64,000 nt of DNA. Origin: Candidatus Bartonella washoeensis Sb944nv (GTDB lineage: Bacteria; Pseudomonadota; Alphaproteobacteria; Rhizobiales; Rhizobiaceae). The stretch is taken from the NCBI RefSeq assembly GCF_000278135.1, contig NZ_JH725025.1, forward strand, positions 21,204 through 85,203, given 5' to 3'. The notes under the pieces were generated by a model that saw nothing but the letters and a program-made list of their open reading frames with translations, made no database searches and was not told where the DNA came from. Positions 1 through 8,094 of the stretch are shown piece after piece. Each line of letters starts with the position of its first letter. The stretch's first letter is position 1. A program made the position numbers and the translations under genes.

Positions 1-2
1 TA

Positions 3-332
3 TTAGATATGGCTGAGAAATTAAACATATCTGTACCATTTTTATCTTCTGTAGAAATTGGCAAAAAGTCTGTTCCGGTAGGAATGGAAGAAAAGATCAT
101 TGAACTCTACGCGTTAGATGAAGAGATGGCATCCCTTTTAAGAAGGGAAGCAGATGCTTCTCGCACAAGTTTTACAATCAAGCCTTCAAATCCGTTGAGT
201 CGTGAAATTGTTGGCATGTTTGTTAGACTTTTAGATGCTTTTTCACAGGAAGATTTAGAAGCATTCAAAAAATTCTTAGAAATGCTTAACGAAGTAAAAA
301 GAAAAGAGAATGCTACTTTTGTAGAGGCATGA
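3..332 (+). CDS. XRE-type helix-turn-helix regulator, 5' end cut by window
   Basis: The reading frame is open to the left edge (LDMAEKLNISVPFLSSVE...), which is the second half of a Cro/CI helix-turn-helix followed by a mostly helical tail of about 80 residues ending at the stop near 332. This layout is typical of HigA-like antitoxins or small phage repressors, usually downstream of a toxin gene, which would lie outside the window. It lies left of the 16-bp att repeat at 421, so it belongs to a neighbouring element or to the chromosome rather than to the prophage described here. Family confidence is good; the exact role is unknown because the N-terminus is missing. Confidence 0.6.
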   Translation, partial: LDMAEKLNISVPFLSSVEIGKKSVPVGMEEKIIELYALDEEMASLLRREADASRTSFTIKPSNPLSREIVGMFVRLLDAFSQEDLEAFKKFLEMLNEVKRKENATFVEA

Positions 333-420
333 TTTGAAAATCCTATTCCCTCACTTTTATCGACGCATCCCTCACCTTAAAAAAATATGGAAAATCAATA
401 AGTTATTTGAGATAAAATAC

Positions 421-436
421 AATGGTGCCCCCAGAG
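421..436 (+). repeat. att repeat, distal copy
   Basis: The 16 bases aatggtgcccccagag match exactly the copy at 39407-39422, which forms the 3' terminus of tRNA-Thr. Similarity stops after the 16 bases. The integrase starts 202 bp downstream, as expected for one end of an integrated element. Confidence 0.8.
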
Positions 437-563
437 GGCGAATCAGGCTTTATTAGCAAGAATCAAATTATATAAATATGTGCAAGGATGTATTGATGTC
501 TATAGCTTTTTATGATTCAATAAAAAAATTAAGTATTAAAGAAAAAATCTCAAATCAAAAATT

Positions 564-623
564 AAAGGTGGTCTAAAAGGTGGATCAAAAAAGGTGGACG
601 GTCGATGTGTGAAAAGGTGGACG
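564..623 (+). promoter_or_regulatory. Four AAGGTGG direct repeats upstream of integrase (arm-type sites)
   Basis: The heptamer aaggtgg, preceded by an A-run, occurs around 565, 577, 591 and 614 on the same strand, directly before the integrase start. The 17-base string aaggtggtctaaaaggt at 565-581 recurs exactly at 39331-39347 beside the other att copy. Shared direct repeats flanking both att sites are what integrase arm-type binding sites look like. Binding itself is inferred. Confidence 0.5.
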
Positions 624-637
624 AGAGGGGGCGTTAA

Positions 638-1795
638 GTGAGGGCGATTCATCGGTTATCAGCATCATTCGTAAAGACGTCTCCGCAGGGTAAATATTGT
701 GACGGGGCAGGGCTATGGTTAAATGTTAGAAAAGACAATACACGCTCTTGGTTTTTTCGCTATACGCACCACAATAAGCGCCGTGAAATGGGACTTGGTC
801 CTGTTACGAAACTTTCTTTAAAAGAAGCACGTGAGCTTGCTAGGCATTATAGTGATATTCTTAAAGAAGGCAATGATCCTATTGTGTTTCGAGAACAGAC
901 TATTTTAAAACAGCAAAGCAATATTTTCCAAGAAATTGCACAAGCGGCTTTTGAAAGCAAGAAAGCAGAGTTAAAAAATGAAGGTAAAAATGGTCGTTGG
1001 TTTTCTCCACTAGAGTTGCACGTTATTCCACACATAGGTAATTTACCTATAGAAAAATTAACAGCCAATATCATTCGCAATGTTCTTGCTCCACTTTGGC
1101 ATGAAAAAGCAGATACAGCGCGAAAGGCACTTAACCGTATCAATATTTGTTTGAAATATGCTGCGGCTCTTGGTTTGGATGTTGATCTACAAGCTTGTAT
1201 GAAGGCACGCGCGCTTTTAGGAAAACCACGTGCGACAGCAACAAATATTCCTGCTATGCCATGGCAAGAAGTGCCGGCTTTTTATCAAAACTTAAAGGAT
1301 AATATCCTTTCAAATTTAGCACTGAAGTTACTGATTTTGACGGGAGCACGGTCATATCCATTGCGCTATTTGCGTCTTGAACAAATTGACAAAAATATAT
1401 GGACGATACCAAAAGAAAACATGAAAGGTATTGTAGGGAAAGTTTCAGACTTTCGTGTGCCACTAAGTGATGAAGCTTTGAGAGTTATTGAAAAATCTCT
1501 TCCTTTTGAAAAAAATGGTTTTCTTTTTTCTGGTCTTAAAGGCAACCCCATTTCTGATGCTACCATGGCGAAATATATGACACTTTGCGGCTTAGCCTAT
1601 CGTCCACATGGTTTTCGTTCAAGCTTACGTGACTGGATAGCAGAGACAACCTCAACACCATTTGAAATTGCGGAATCTGTTCTTGCGCATTCAGTCGGTA
1701 GTTCAGTGACAAAGGCTTACATGCGAACAGACTTTTTAGAGCAACGCCGTGTCCTCTTAGAACAATGGGCGTCTTTTATATCAGGAGCGACTTGA
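638..1795 (+). CDS. int: Phage tyrosine integrase (DUF4102/P4-type)
   Basis: A 385-residue tyrosine recombinase that would catalyse integration and, with a directionality factor, excision at tRNA-Thr. The N-terminal arm-binding DUF4102-like domain (DGAGLWLNVR..., REMGLG, SLKEARELA) is followed by a core-binding segment and the catalytic domain. Visible catalytic motifs are the first Arg in TGARSYPLRYL, the HGFR box (His and second Arg) and the nucleophile Tyr in AYMRTD near the C-terminus. The start is GTG at 638; no better ATG lies nearby in frame. The gene points away from the att repeat at 421. It looks intact. Confidence 0.92.
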   Translation: MRAIHRLSASFVKTSPQGKYCDGAGLWLNVRKDNTRSWFFRYTHHNKRREMGLGPVTKLSLKEARELARHYSDILKEGNDPIVFREQTILKQQSNIFQEIAQAAFESKKAELKNEGKNGRWFSPLELHVIPHIGNLPIEKLTANIIRNVLAPLWHEKADTARKALNRINICLKYAAALGLDVDLQACMKARALLGKPRATATNIPAMPWQEVPAFYQNLKDNILSNLALKLLILTGARSYPLRYLRLEQIDKNIWTIPKENMKGIVGKVSDFRVPLSDEALRVIEKSLPFEKNGFLFSGLKGNPISDATMAKYMTLCGLAYRPHGFRSSLRDWIAETTSTPFEIAESVLAHSVGSSVTKAYMRTDFLEQRRVLLEQWASFISGAT

Positions 1796-1904
1796 TAATA
1801 TGTCTATTGTCGAGTCAGGTGTTTAAGAAACACTTAAGCGATTAGCGAATAGATTGCGATATAATCTCTCTCTTTCCCTACCTCAAAAGCGGGAAGGGGA
1901 GGAA

Positions 1905-3932
1905 TCATTTTATTGGCAAATTCATCTTATCGAAAAATAATCGATGCCTTTTCTTGGCATTATCTACAAGCTTGTCAAATGAAATCACTTCTATATAAGC
2001 TTTATAATTCTCGTTATATCCAAAATACCCCATGTTATCACCTGTTATTCTTAAATTCGAGTTTTTGCAACATTTCCTTATACTATCAGTTAAATCACAG
2101 ATAATATAACAATAACCAGGTATATCAAGAGAGTCTTTTATAGGACGACCATCGAATGTTTTTACTTTACCTTTTCTAATTTCGTCTAGATAATCAAACA
2201 CTTGTTTAATAGGATCTTTTTCCGTTCCCGATTGTGCATCATCTCTCATTGGGCGTTTAATTTCTATTATAAAAAGAGATGCCAATTTCATAGGCTCTTC
2301 ATCTGATATTAAAATAGGATTGTCGTATACATTTAAGGCACATATATCAGGTCTTTTATCTTCTGTAGAGCCTGTAATAGGCATTGCCTTCAATGAGATA
2401 TCGGAAGCTAAATAATCATGAAAAACTAACTTTTCATCTATTAACCATAAATTACAATTATCCATAGAAATGTCATTGGAATCACACTTCATTGGCATTA
2501 TGAGTTTGTGAATAACATTTTCTTTAGCGTAGCCTTTATCACTTTTCTTTAAAGCCTTTTCTAGAAGATCTAAGATAACTTTTCTGTGGCATAAGTAACC
2601 TATTAGATCAGAGCGATTAAGATCATTTACAGTTTCTACATATGCGCTAACTTTATTTAAGTATTCTTCATAAGTTGCGTTTTGTTCAGCGTGCAAAATA
2701 TCATGACCTTCTTTTAAAGCCTTTTCTTCTAATTTAGTAAGATGTTTATGAAGGAGAAGCTCTAAGCTTTGGTCAGAGCTTGATGGAGAAGCTATGTAGT
2801 CATTTTCAGTTAAATGTTTTAGAACTGTACGGTAACGTGGTGCTTTTTCAGCTACGAATTTTTCAATTATTTTCTTACTGTTTTGAATGTTTTGCTTTAA
2901 TTCTTTATCTAAGTATTTTTGAATCCTAGGGACTACAGCTTTCCGTATTTTATCAAATGATATATCTATTTTCTCTAGTAACCCTTCAGTATTTTCTTCA
3001 ATATCAAAGCCTATTCTTTCAGCACGTACTCTTTCATCCAAAAAAGGAGAGCTTACGTAGCAAGAGTAGATAAATTCACCTATATCATCTTGCAGTTTTG
3101 CATGAATACCAGGAACGTTATGAGATAATACTTCTTTTGTGATAACTCTGTTGGCTGCACAAAAATATAAAGCCTGATTTTCTAAAGGTAAGGACCTAAA
3201 TTTAATATGCATAATAGAAAAGTTATAATTTTCTATTTCTATTTTTTCATTAAAAACGGTTCCATGCATGTATTGTTTATATAGATCATTCAATAATATT
3301 TTTTCTGTTTCATCTTCAATAGTTATAGAAGGACAACTACCGGTTCTTGCAAAATACCAGAGACAATGTTCTAAGAGTGCCTTTGCGATAGATTGTAGTT
3401 TTTTAGGAATATGATTTTTATATTTTTGTTTTAGACCTGTTAACTCAACAACAGTTTCTCTCTTTGTACAATTATCTTGAAATTCGTGTAATGCTTTTAT
3501 ACCGAGAACAGCGTCGAATGAGAATTTACGCCCTTTTAATCCTTTATCTGTTTCATAAATACTCCTGATTTTTATATTATCAAAAGCTTTAAGCCATAAA
3601 AGTCGTCCTATACCATGGCAACCTTTTTCTCTTTTATGATCTGAATCTAAAGTTTCAAATGATTGAAAATTATGATCACTAAAGCCTGTACCATTATCGA
3701 TTACTTTAAAACCTATAATTGGTGTTTTGTTTCGTTTTTCAGTATCTTTTTCAAGTGATAGTGAAGCTTGCTCCGATCTTATGACTGAAATTATAATGTA
3801 GCGTGAGGAAAAATCATTTCCTATTTCTTCAATGGAATGAATAGAATTTACAACTGCTTCAAAAAGAGGCAGTAGAGCGTGATTTTCTGGTAAAGATGTA
3901 TTTCTTACGCGTCCACTTAAATTTGTTTTCAT
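1905..3932 (-). CDS. GHKL-type ATPase with C-terminal PD-(D/E)XK-like nuclease domain; candidate defence protein
   Basis: A 675-residue protein starting at ATG 3932, chosen because a GGGGCGAT ribosome site precedes it; a longer in-frame start at 3998 lacks one. The N-terminus is a Hsp90/MutL-like ATP-binding fold: N-box EAVVNSI (about residue 25), DNGTGF (79-84) and the glycine lid GCHGIGR (104-110). The middle is helical. The C-terminus contains an acidic residue in KRPDIC (about 529) followed by IIEIKRP (557-561), the D...ExK signature of restriction-like nucleases. It stands alone, leftward, beside the integrase, a common place for phage cargo. An anti-phage or DNA-interference role is inferred, not shown. 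I do not recognise a named system. Confidence 0.6.
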   Translation of the reverse strand: MKTNLSGRVRNTSLPENHALLPLFEAVVNSIHSIEEIGNDFSSRYIIISVIRSEQASLSLEKDTEKRNKTPIIGFKVIDNGTGFSDHNFQSFETLDSDHKREKGCHGIGRLLWLKAFDNIKIRSIYETDKGLKGRKFSFDAVLGIKALHEFQDNCTKRETVVELTGLKQKYKNHIPKKLQSIAKALLEHCLWYFARTGSCPSITIEDETEKILLNDLYKQYMHGTVFNEKIEIENYNFSIMHIKFRSLPLENQALYFCAANRVITKEVLSHNVPGIHAKLQDDIGEFIYSCYVSSPFLDERVRAERIGFDIEENTEGLLEKIDISFDKIRKAVVPRIQKYLDKELKQNIQNSKKIIEKFVAEKAPRYRTVLKHLTENDYIASPSSSDQSLELLLHKHLTKLEEKALKEGHDILHAEQNATYEEYLNKVSAYVETVNDLNRSDLIGYLCHRKVILDLLEKALKKSDKGYAKENVIHKLIMPMKCDSNDISMDNCNLWLIDEKLVFHDYLASDISLKAMPITGSTEDKRPDICALNVYDNPILISDEEPMKLASLFIIEIKRPMRDDAQSGTEKDPIKQVFDYLDEIRKGKVKTFDGRPIKDSLDIPGYCYIICDLTDSIRKCCKNSNLRITGDNMGYFGYNENYKAYIEVISFDKLVDNAKKRHRLFFDKMNLPIK

Positions 3933-4091
3933 TATCGCCCCTGATCTATAAAAGACAAGCAATTGTGTCATTTTACAGAGATTTGACTTCTTCTTCATCC
4001 TTAAAGGATTAAAATTTCGAAGCTGTTCATATCAAATATAGTTTATTAGAAGCTTTAAATTCATGAAATAATTAATTCAAAGATTAATTCT

Positions 4092-4163
4092 TTGAAATCC
4101 ACTGTTTTAAATGGGCGACGACATTCTTTACCGCATCCATGAGACGAGCAAAATTGAAAATCT
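4092..4163 (-). pseudogene. C-terminal fragment duplicating the adjacent small membrane protein gene
   Basis: On the minus strand this reads FNFARLMDAVKNVVAHLKQ and then a stop. It resembles the LDFSRIMDALVSIF tail of the small membrane protein at 4199-4408. It has no start or upstream frame. It probably is what remains of an ancestral tandem copy; the match is short. Confidence 0.35.
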
Positions 4164-4198
4164 ATTGGCTAAAAAATTTCGTGCGTTTCAAAGTGTAT

Positions 4199-4408
4199 TT
4201 AGAGTCGGATATTTGGTTTTTGTGTAAAGATACTTACTAATGCATCCATAATACGTGAAAAATCAAGCGCTAATAAGAGTATAATGAATACAATCCATTT
4301 CGTATAACGTGACATCATTTTCACACTTTGATAGGTGAGTATCAGTTCCTGAAGCATTGCTTTTTCTGCTTCTGTAAGCTCGGTATGTTTTTCAGTTTTT
4401 CTAGCCAT
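4199..4408 (-). CDS. Small phage membrane protein in lysis cassette (holin-like candidate)
   Basis: A protein of about 69 residues starting at MARKTEKHTEL (ATG 4408, preceded by GGATGGAAAC). It has a charged N-terminal half, then one strong hydrophobic segment (WIVFIILLLALDF) and a short C-terminal tail. It is the last gene of the leftward endolysin-Rz-Rz1 cassette and overlaps the end of Rz1 by a few bases, so it is probably translated with it. Position and size would allow a single-span holin or a lysis accessory, but no family is recognised. Confidence 0.5.
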   Translation of the reverse strand: MARKTEKHTELTEAEKAMLQELILTYQSVKMMSRYTKWIVFIILLLALDFSRIMDALVSIFTQKPNIRL

Positions 4409-4607
4409 GTTTCCATCCACACAAATACTCACCCTGCTTATTATGCTTTAAGATTTCTCTTGCTAAGTTTGAACTGATGGCGTTTAAATCTTGACGGTTT
4501 AAATAAATAGGCAACCACCCAACACAAGAAGAAACGACTTTATTTGTCGCGCAACCAGTTAGAGAGAGTAGCACGTACATCAGCATCACTTTTCTGATTA
4601 ATTTCAT
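4401..4607 (-). CDS. Rz1-like outer-membrane spanin lipoprotein
   Basis: A 68-residue protein with a short basic start (MKLIRKV), a hydrophobic stretch and the lipobox LTGC near residue 19, followed by SCVGWLPIYL...ILKHNKQGEYLCGW, a pattern found in Rz1/LysC-type phage lipoproteins. It is encoded in a different frame that overlaps the 3' end of the Rz-like gene (4540-4767), the nested arrangement known for spanin pairs. It should be lipidated, sit in the outer membrane and join the inner-membrane partner to fuse the membranes at lysis. Family assignment rests on architecture and context. Confidence 0.65.
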   Translation of the reverse strand: MKLIRKVMLMYVLLSLTGCATNKVVSSCVGWLPIYLNRQDLNAISSNLAREILKHNKQGEYLCGWKHG

Positions 4608-4767
4608 TTTCCACCTCCAGCCGTGTTTTTGCTGTCTTTAAAGAACTCTCTGTTTGCTTTTGTTGTTCTGCTTTTTTCCCAAGAGTAAAAGCTCTAGCTA
4701 AAATCATAAAAAAAGCGGCTAAAGCCGCACCTGTTACCATCAGATTTCTTTTCATCCATAAGATCAT
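4540..4767 (-). CDS. Rz-like inner-membrane spanin
   Basis: A protein of about 75 residues starting at ATG 4767, which overlaps the endolysin stop as ATGA; a longer frame to 4848 has no ribosome site. The N-terminal signal-anchor (MVTGAALAAFFMILARAF) is followed by a charged, coiled-coil-like periplasmic segment (KKAEQQKQTESSLKTAKTRL). This is the i-spanin layout. Its 3' part overlaps the Rz1-like gene in another frame. Together with the endolysin it forms a normal Gram-negative lysis cassette. Confidence 0.6.
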   Translation of the reverse strand: MILWMKRNLMVTGAALAAFFMILARAFTLGKKAEQQKQTESSLKTAKTRLEVENEINQKSDADVRATLSNWLRDK

Positions 4768-5426
4768 AAGCGGTGTTCCTGAAAACGTTTGGCCACAAAG
4801 AAAATGCCAGTACAAGCTGCTAAAACCATAATGGCAGCGAGAGCCCATTGGATGGGACCATTGCCTGCTAACAAACCTCCAAGACCTGAGAAAGAACCAA
4901 TAATTGGTGCAAGGGCTTCTGCTTTGAAAAGCCCTGTTGGTGCTTGTGTCTCGACTGTTTGATAATTGGAGGAAACATAAGCTCCTTTAGCCCATAATCC
5001 TGCTTCTGCTGCACGCCGGTGTGCGAGACCTTGTAAACGTTTGCCTCCCGCTTTGGTCCATTTCTGTAGTTCGGCAGGGACCGCTTCATATTCACCTTGA
5101 TTGAGCTTTTTTAACAGTGTCGAATTACAAAAGGCTGCTGTTCCTACATTATAACAAAAGGACACGAGTGCTGCGAATTGTTCATCCGTTAAGGAAACGC
5201 TAACAGCGCGTTCAACAGCATTTTCGAATTGTCTTAAATCTTGGCAAAGAAGTTCTTCTGCTTGCTTTTCAGTGATTGTCATGCCTTCATAAATAAAAGG
5301 TTTTCCGGCGTTGTTCGTATGTCCATAACCTATTGTCCACACACCAATAGCATCTTTATAGGCATTTAAACGCAAACCTTCCCATTGTTTAATGAGTGCA
5401 AGTCCTTCTGATGATATTTTTCGCAT
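4764..5426 (-). CDS. Phage endolysin, GH24 lysozyme with C-terminal membrane segment
   Basis: A muramidase of about 220 residues cutting peptidoglycan. The T4/lambdoid-type catalytic triad is visible: Glu in IKQWEGLRL, Asp in YKDAIGVW and Thr in TIGYGHT. The downstream FCYNVG and RRAAEAGLW motifs are typical of the family. ATG 5426 was chosen because GGAGAAGC precedes it. The C-terminal 40 residues hold a hydrophobic segment (WALAAIMVLAACTGIFFVA), unusual for simple GH24 enzymes, where a membrane anchor is more often N-terminal. The 3' end overlaps Rz. A broken second lysozyme lies at 25235-25585. Confidence 0.88.
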   Translation of the reverse strand: MRKISSEGLALIKQWEGLRLNAYKDAIGVWTIGYGHTNNAGKPFIYEGMTITEKQAEELLCQDLRQFENAVERAVSVSLTDEQFAALVSFCYNVGTAAFCNSTLLKKLNQGEYEAVPAELQKWTKAGGKRLQGLAHRRAAEAGLWAKGAYVSSNYQTVETQAPTGLFKAEALAPIIGSFSGLGGLLAGNGPIQWALAAIMVLAACTGIFFVAKRFQEHRL

Positions 5427-5438
5427 ATGCTTCTCCAT

Positions 5439-5464
5439 AAAAAAAAGCCCCACACAAGGCGGGG
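5439..5464 (-). terminator. Short intrinsic terminator between tail and lysis genes
   Basis: Read leftward, CCCC-GCCTTGTGT-GGGG is followed by a C and eight T. The stem is only 4-5 bp, so it is a modest terminator. It lies just before the endolysin ribosome site and would stop leftward transcription coming from the tail genes or from antisense of mazEF. Confidence 0.4.
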
Positions 5465-5513
5465 ATGTGTGAATATTAAAAATTGTAATGATTGCCTTTT
5501 ATTAAAAATCTCG

Positions 5514-5552
5514 TTTCATGTAACTTTCTTCTGTGTTATACGTTACATGAAA
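5514..5552 (+). promoter_or_regulatory. Perfect inverted repeat, probable mazEF operator
   Basis: TTTCATGTAAC (5514-5524) and GTTACATGAAA (5542-5552) form a perfect 11-bp inverted repeat with a 17-bp spacer, immediately upstream of the antitoxin ribosome site. Toxin-antitoxin operons commonly autoregulate at such palindromes. Confidence 0.6.
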
Positions 5553-5570
5553 CATAATGGAGATTTTGTT

Positions 5571-5795
5571 ATGGCTACAATGCATGTCAATGAACGTGTT
5601 CAAAAACATCGCAACGCACAAAGGAAAGCGGGATTACGCTTGATGCAAATTTGGGTGCCAGATACACGCCAACCGAACTTTGCAGAAGAGTGCCGCCGTC
5701 AGTGTCGTTTAGTGGCAAAAATGGATAAAACAGATACATCTATGCAGTTATTTATGGATCAATCTTTAATTGATGTTGATGGCTGGACAGAATGA
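5571..5795 (+). CDS. MazE-family antitoxin (DUF3018-like)
   Basis: A 74-residue protein starting at ATG 5571 behind GGAGA; the frame runs further upstream but without a ribosome site. The sequence (NERVQKHRNAQRKAGLR..IWVPDTR) matches the short antitoxin family paired with PemK/MazF toxins: a ribbon-helix-helix-like N-terminus and an acidic C-terminal tail (LIDVDGWTE) that would wrap the toxin. It overlaps the toxin start by 4 bases. Autoregulation is likely at the palindrome upstream. Confidence 0.75.
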   Translation: MATMHVNERVQKHRNAQRKAGLRLMQIWVPDTRQPNFAEECRRQCRLVAKMDKTDTSMQLFMDQSLIDVDGWTE

Positions 5796-6118
5796 AGCGT
5801 GGATCTCTCGTAACAATCGCTATGCAAGGCGATTTTGGTAAACCAAGACCTGCATTGATCATTCAAGCTAATCAATTCAGTGAACATACAAGTGTAACAG
5901 TTTTACCAATTACAAGTACACTTGTTTCGGCGCCATTACTTCGCATTACCCTTCAGCCAGATGCCAAAAATGGTTTACAAAAGCCTTCGCAAGTGATGAT
6001 TGATAAGATTATGACGGTGAGATGTGAAAAAGTTAGTCCTGCTTTTGGCTCCATTCATACAGATAAAATGTTAGAAATTGAACGCTGTTTGGCTGTATTT
6101 TTAGGAATAGTGAAATAA
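5792..6118 (+). CDS. MazF/PemK-family mRNA interferase toxin
   Basis: A 108-residue toxin beginning MKRGSLVTIAMQGDFGKPRPALIIQ, the usual MazF start with the GKPRPALI strand. The central RITLQPDAKNGL.KPSQVMIDKIMTV segment carries the conserved S-V-M-D-K/R-I motif, where MazF enzymes place catalytic residues. It would cleave single-stranded mRNA at a specific short sequence. The ATGA overlap with the antitoxin shows translational coupling. It looks complete. The pair sits between the lysis and tail modules on the opposite strand. Confidence 0.82.
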   Translation: MKRGSLVTIAMQGDFGKPRPALIIQANQFSEHTSVTVLPITSTLVSAPLLRITLQPDAKNGLQKPSQVMIDKIMTVRCEKVSPAFGSIHTDKMLEIERCLAVFLGIVK

Positions 6119-6180
6119 AAATTAGATTTCTTTTTCTTTCGGATAGGAATATGCTTTTTATTATCATCAGATAGTTTTGT

Positions 6181-7491
6181 TTATATATCCTCCTCATCCA
6201 TATGGATGACGCCTTCGCCTTCATCGCATGCATTGGGTGGAGCGTTTGGATCAAGGGTATCATCCTTGTCTGGTGTTGTGTTTGCAACGTTTCCAGCCGC
6301 ATCTTCTTGTGCTTTGTCAAAAAGTTCGCATTCTATTTTTGTAGTGTAACCACCCGTTTTATCAAGTTTGTGCTTAACGCTTTTGATGCGCCATTCTGCC
6401 GGAATATAAGGTCGGAAAGGGGGATCTTGAACAAGCTTTGCTTCTGCTTGCACAAAGGGATCACCACCGATATCACATGAGAAAGAAGACTTACCGCGTG
6501 ATGATTTATTGCGATAAGCAGCGATGGCCGCAACAGCTTCTGATTGATTATGGTAGGTATATTTGAGTTCATGAAATGGCGGGTTGCCAACTTTGACTTC
6601 TTTTTTTTCACCACTGCGGATATCATGATAGGTTGCGAGAACACCACCTTTTTTCTCTTCTTCTTGCTTTTCCGCTTCTTTTTCTGTTTTTTCTCCTATC
6701 TCTGCTTCAGATGGGTTTGGTAGATCATTTTCATCCATATGAATGGAGTTTTCATCATCATCTATCTCTTCTGGTGCTCGTGCGTCAGCCGCGGCTTTTT
6801 GGTCGTCTCCCACATCCGTTTCTAAGCCATTTGCTGCACCTGCTTCATCGCGTGCGCTGTATTTAAAATCCCAAGAGGTGCAATGTTTCTCATGGATGAC
6901 AACAACAGGGAGTGTTTCACCAGTGATGGCTTTGCCTTCACCCCGTTTGGCAAGCACAAGTTTACCGTCAACGGGCTTTGCTACCGCATCATATTCTTCT
7001 GCAAGGCGTGCGGCAAAAGCCATATCGCTTTCTGCTGTTTGATCAATGTGACGCACAACAATTTTTGCAAGAGAAGGATCAACCTTTGGTGTATAGCCAT
7101 TACGCTCTGCTATCTCTTGAACAATACTGCCAAGCGTTTGCTGGTGATAGGATTGGCTTTTAGGGGTTCGGTAAGACGTGTTCATTGACGCAGCGCGCCC
7201 TGTAACACTTAAGCTTTGTGGTGGGCTGCTCACAGAGATTTCGTCTATCAGATAGGCTCCCATATCGCGTGTTTTGCTACCTTCATAGCCAAGTGTCACG
7301 GAAATAACTGTTCCGATAAGAGGAATATCAAGAAAGCCATTATCACTGTCGCGTGCACGGTCATCAAGCTCTATGGTAATACGGTCGCTTTTGTTTTCTG
7401 CTTCATCGGTAATTTCAATTGATAAAACATAATCCATAAGCGTTTTGGTAATGTCTTCTCCATTTGCCAGAACCATGCAAAAAGGTTTCAT
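6181..7491 (-). CDS. P2 gpD-like tail protein (late control protein D)
   Basis: A 436-residue homologue of P2 gpD, the hub-like protein that caps the tail tube and is needed for tail assembly. The N-terminus (MKPFCMVLANGEDITKTLMDYVLSIEITDEA) and central VQEIAERNGYTPKVDPSLA...IDQTAESDMAFAARLAEEYDA region are typical. The C-terminal third is acidic and low-complexity (KTEKEAEKQEEEKKGG; two copies of SIHMDE/VIHMDEED), longer than in P2. It overlaps the gpX gene by 4 bases, giving the classical U-X-D order read leftward. Confidence 0.85.
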   Translation of the reverse strand: MKPFCMVLANGEDITKTLMDYVLSIEITDEAENKSDRITIELDDRARDSDNGFLDIPLIGTVISVTLGYEGSKTRDMGAYLIDEISVSSPPQSLSVTGRAASMNTSYRTPKSQSYHQQTLGSIVQEIAERNGYTPKVDPSLAKIVVRHIDQTAESDMAFAARLAEEYDAVAKPVDGKLVLAKRGEGKAITGETLPVVVIHEKHCTSWDFKYSARDEAGAANGLETDVGDDQKAAADARAPEEIDDDENSIHMDENDLPNPSEAEIGEKTEKEAEKQEEEKKGGVLATYHDIRSGEKKEVKVGNPPFHELKYTYHNQSEAVAAIAAYRNKSSRGKSSFSCDIGGDPFVQAEAKLVQDPPFRPYIPAEWRIKSVKHKLDKTGGYTTKIECELFDKAQEDAAGNVANTTPDKDDTLDPNAPPNACDEGEGVIHMDEEDI

Positions 7492-7697
7492 GATTTGCTA
7501 CCCCAAATTCTGATCACTGGTGTGGCTTTGGGATAGGGGAGGGATGGCAAGAGTATCGTGATACCTGCTTTTAAAATGGGTCCATAGTCTGCAAGCCCAA
7601 AATTTGCTGCATAGACGCGTTCAACAGCAAGTGCTTGTTGACCTTTGGCATAGTATTTCCAGCAAATGGCATCCACCATATCGCCATCTTTGGTCAT
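7488..7697 (-). CDS. P2 gpX-like tail protein
   Basis: A 69-residue LysM-like tail protein (GDMVDAICWKYYAKGQQALAVERVYAANFGLADYGPILKAG). The P2 gpX family is short and has this peptidoglycan-binding-like fold with a conserved AN.GLADYGP.L segment. It lies between gpU and gpD and overlaps gpD. It is required for tail assembly in P2-like phages. Confidence 0.82.
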   Translation of the reverse strand: MTKDGDMVDAICWKYYAKGQQALAVERVYAANFGLADYGPILKAGITILLPSLPYPKATPVIRIWGSKS

Positions 7698-7708
7698 TTA
7701 AAGGTCAC

Positions 7709-8089
7709 TCATAGGTCTTCACCATATTCTCTCAATTTAACAGTAAATTCTTGTTTTTTTGGGGTGCCGTTTTGATGAAAAACGCTTTGCTTTTCCTCTA
7801 CGGAAAGAATGACAAACTTACCTAAGATTTTGCCTTGACCCGTTACAAGGATATGAGGTCCTTCATGCGCTATTTGCCGTAAATATTCGAGCTGTCTGTG
7901 ACCACCTTTGAAATCTGGATAAATCACCCCTGCTAAAGAAAATTCTGCATTTGCAACAGCAGGCAATTGAAGAGCAGCCTTTCGCCCCAATCGCCCTTGC
8001 TCCACCCATGGAACACCATAAGACAGATCAAGTGTTTGATAAGCTGCTGTTTCGATTGAAAAAATAAAACCACCCAAAGCTAACATCAT
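7709..8089 (-). CDS. P2 gpU-like tail protein
   Basis: A 126-residue tail terminator-type protein: MMLALGGFIFSIETAAYQTLDLSYGVPWVEQGRLGRKAALQ... and GQGKILGKFVI match the P2 gpU family, with the usual length. It starts five bases after the tape measure stop and is followed by gpX 11 bases on, so the module is a single transcript. It caps tail length together with the tape measure protein. Confidence 0.85.
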   Translation of the reverse strand: MMLALGGFIFSIETAAYQTLDLSYGVPWVEQGRLGRKAALQLPAVANAEFSLAGVIYPDFKGGHRQLEYLRQIAHEGPHILVTGQGKILGKFVILSVEEKQSVFHQNGTPKKQEFTVKLREYGEDL

Positions 8090-8094
8090 GGCAT

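Noticed and set aside
6202-7422. Several rightward frames over the gpD gene
   Set aside because: They are antisense shadows of a well-supported tail gene and share no protein features.
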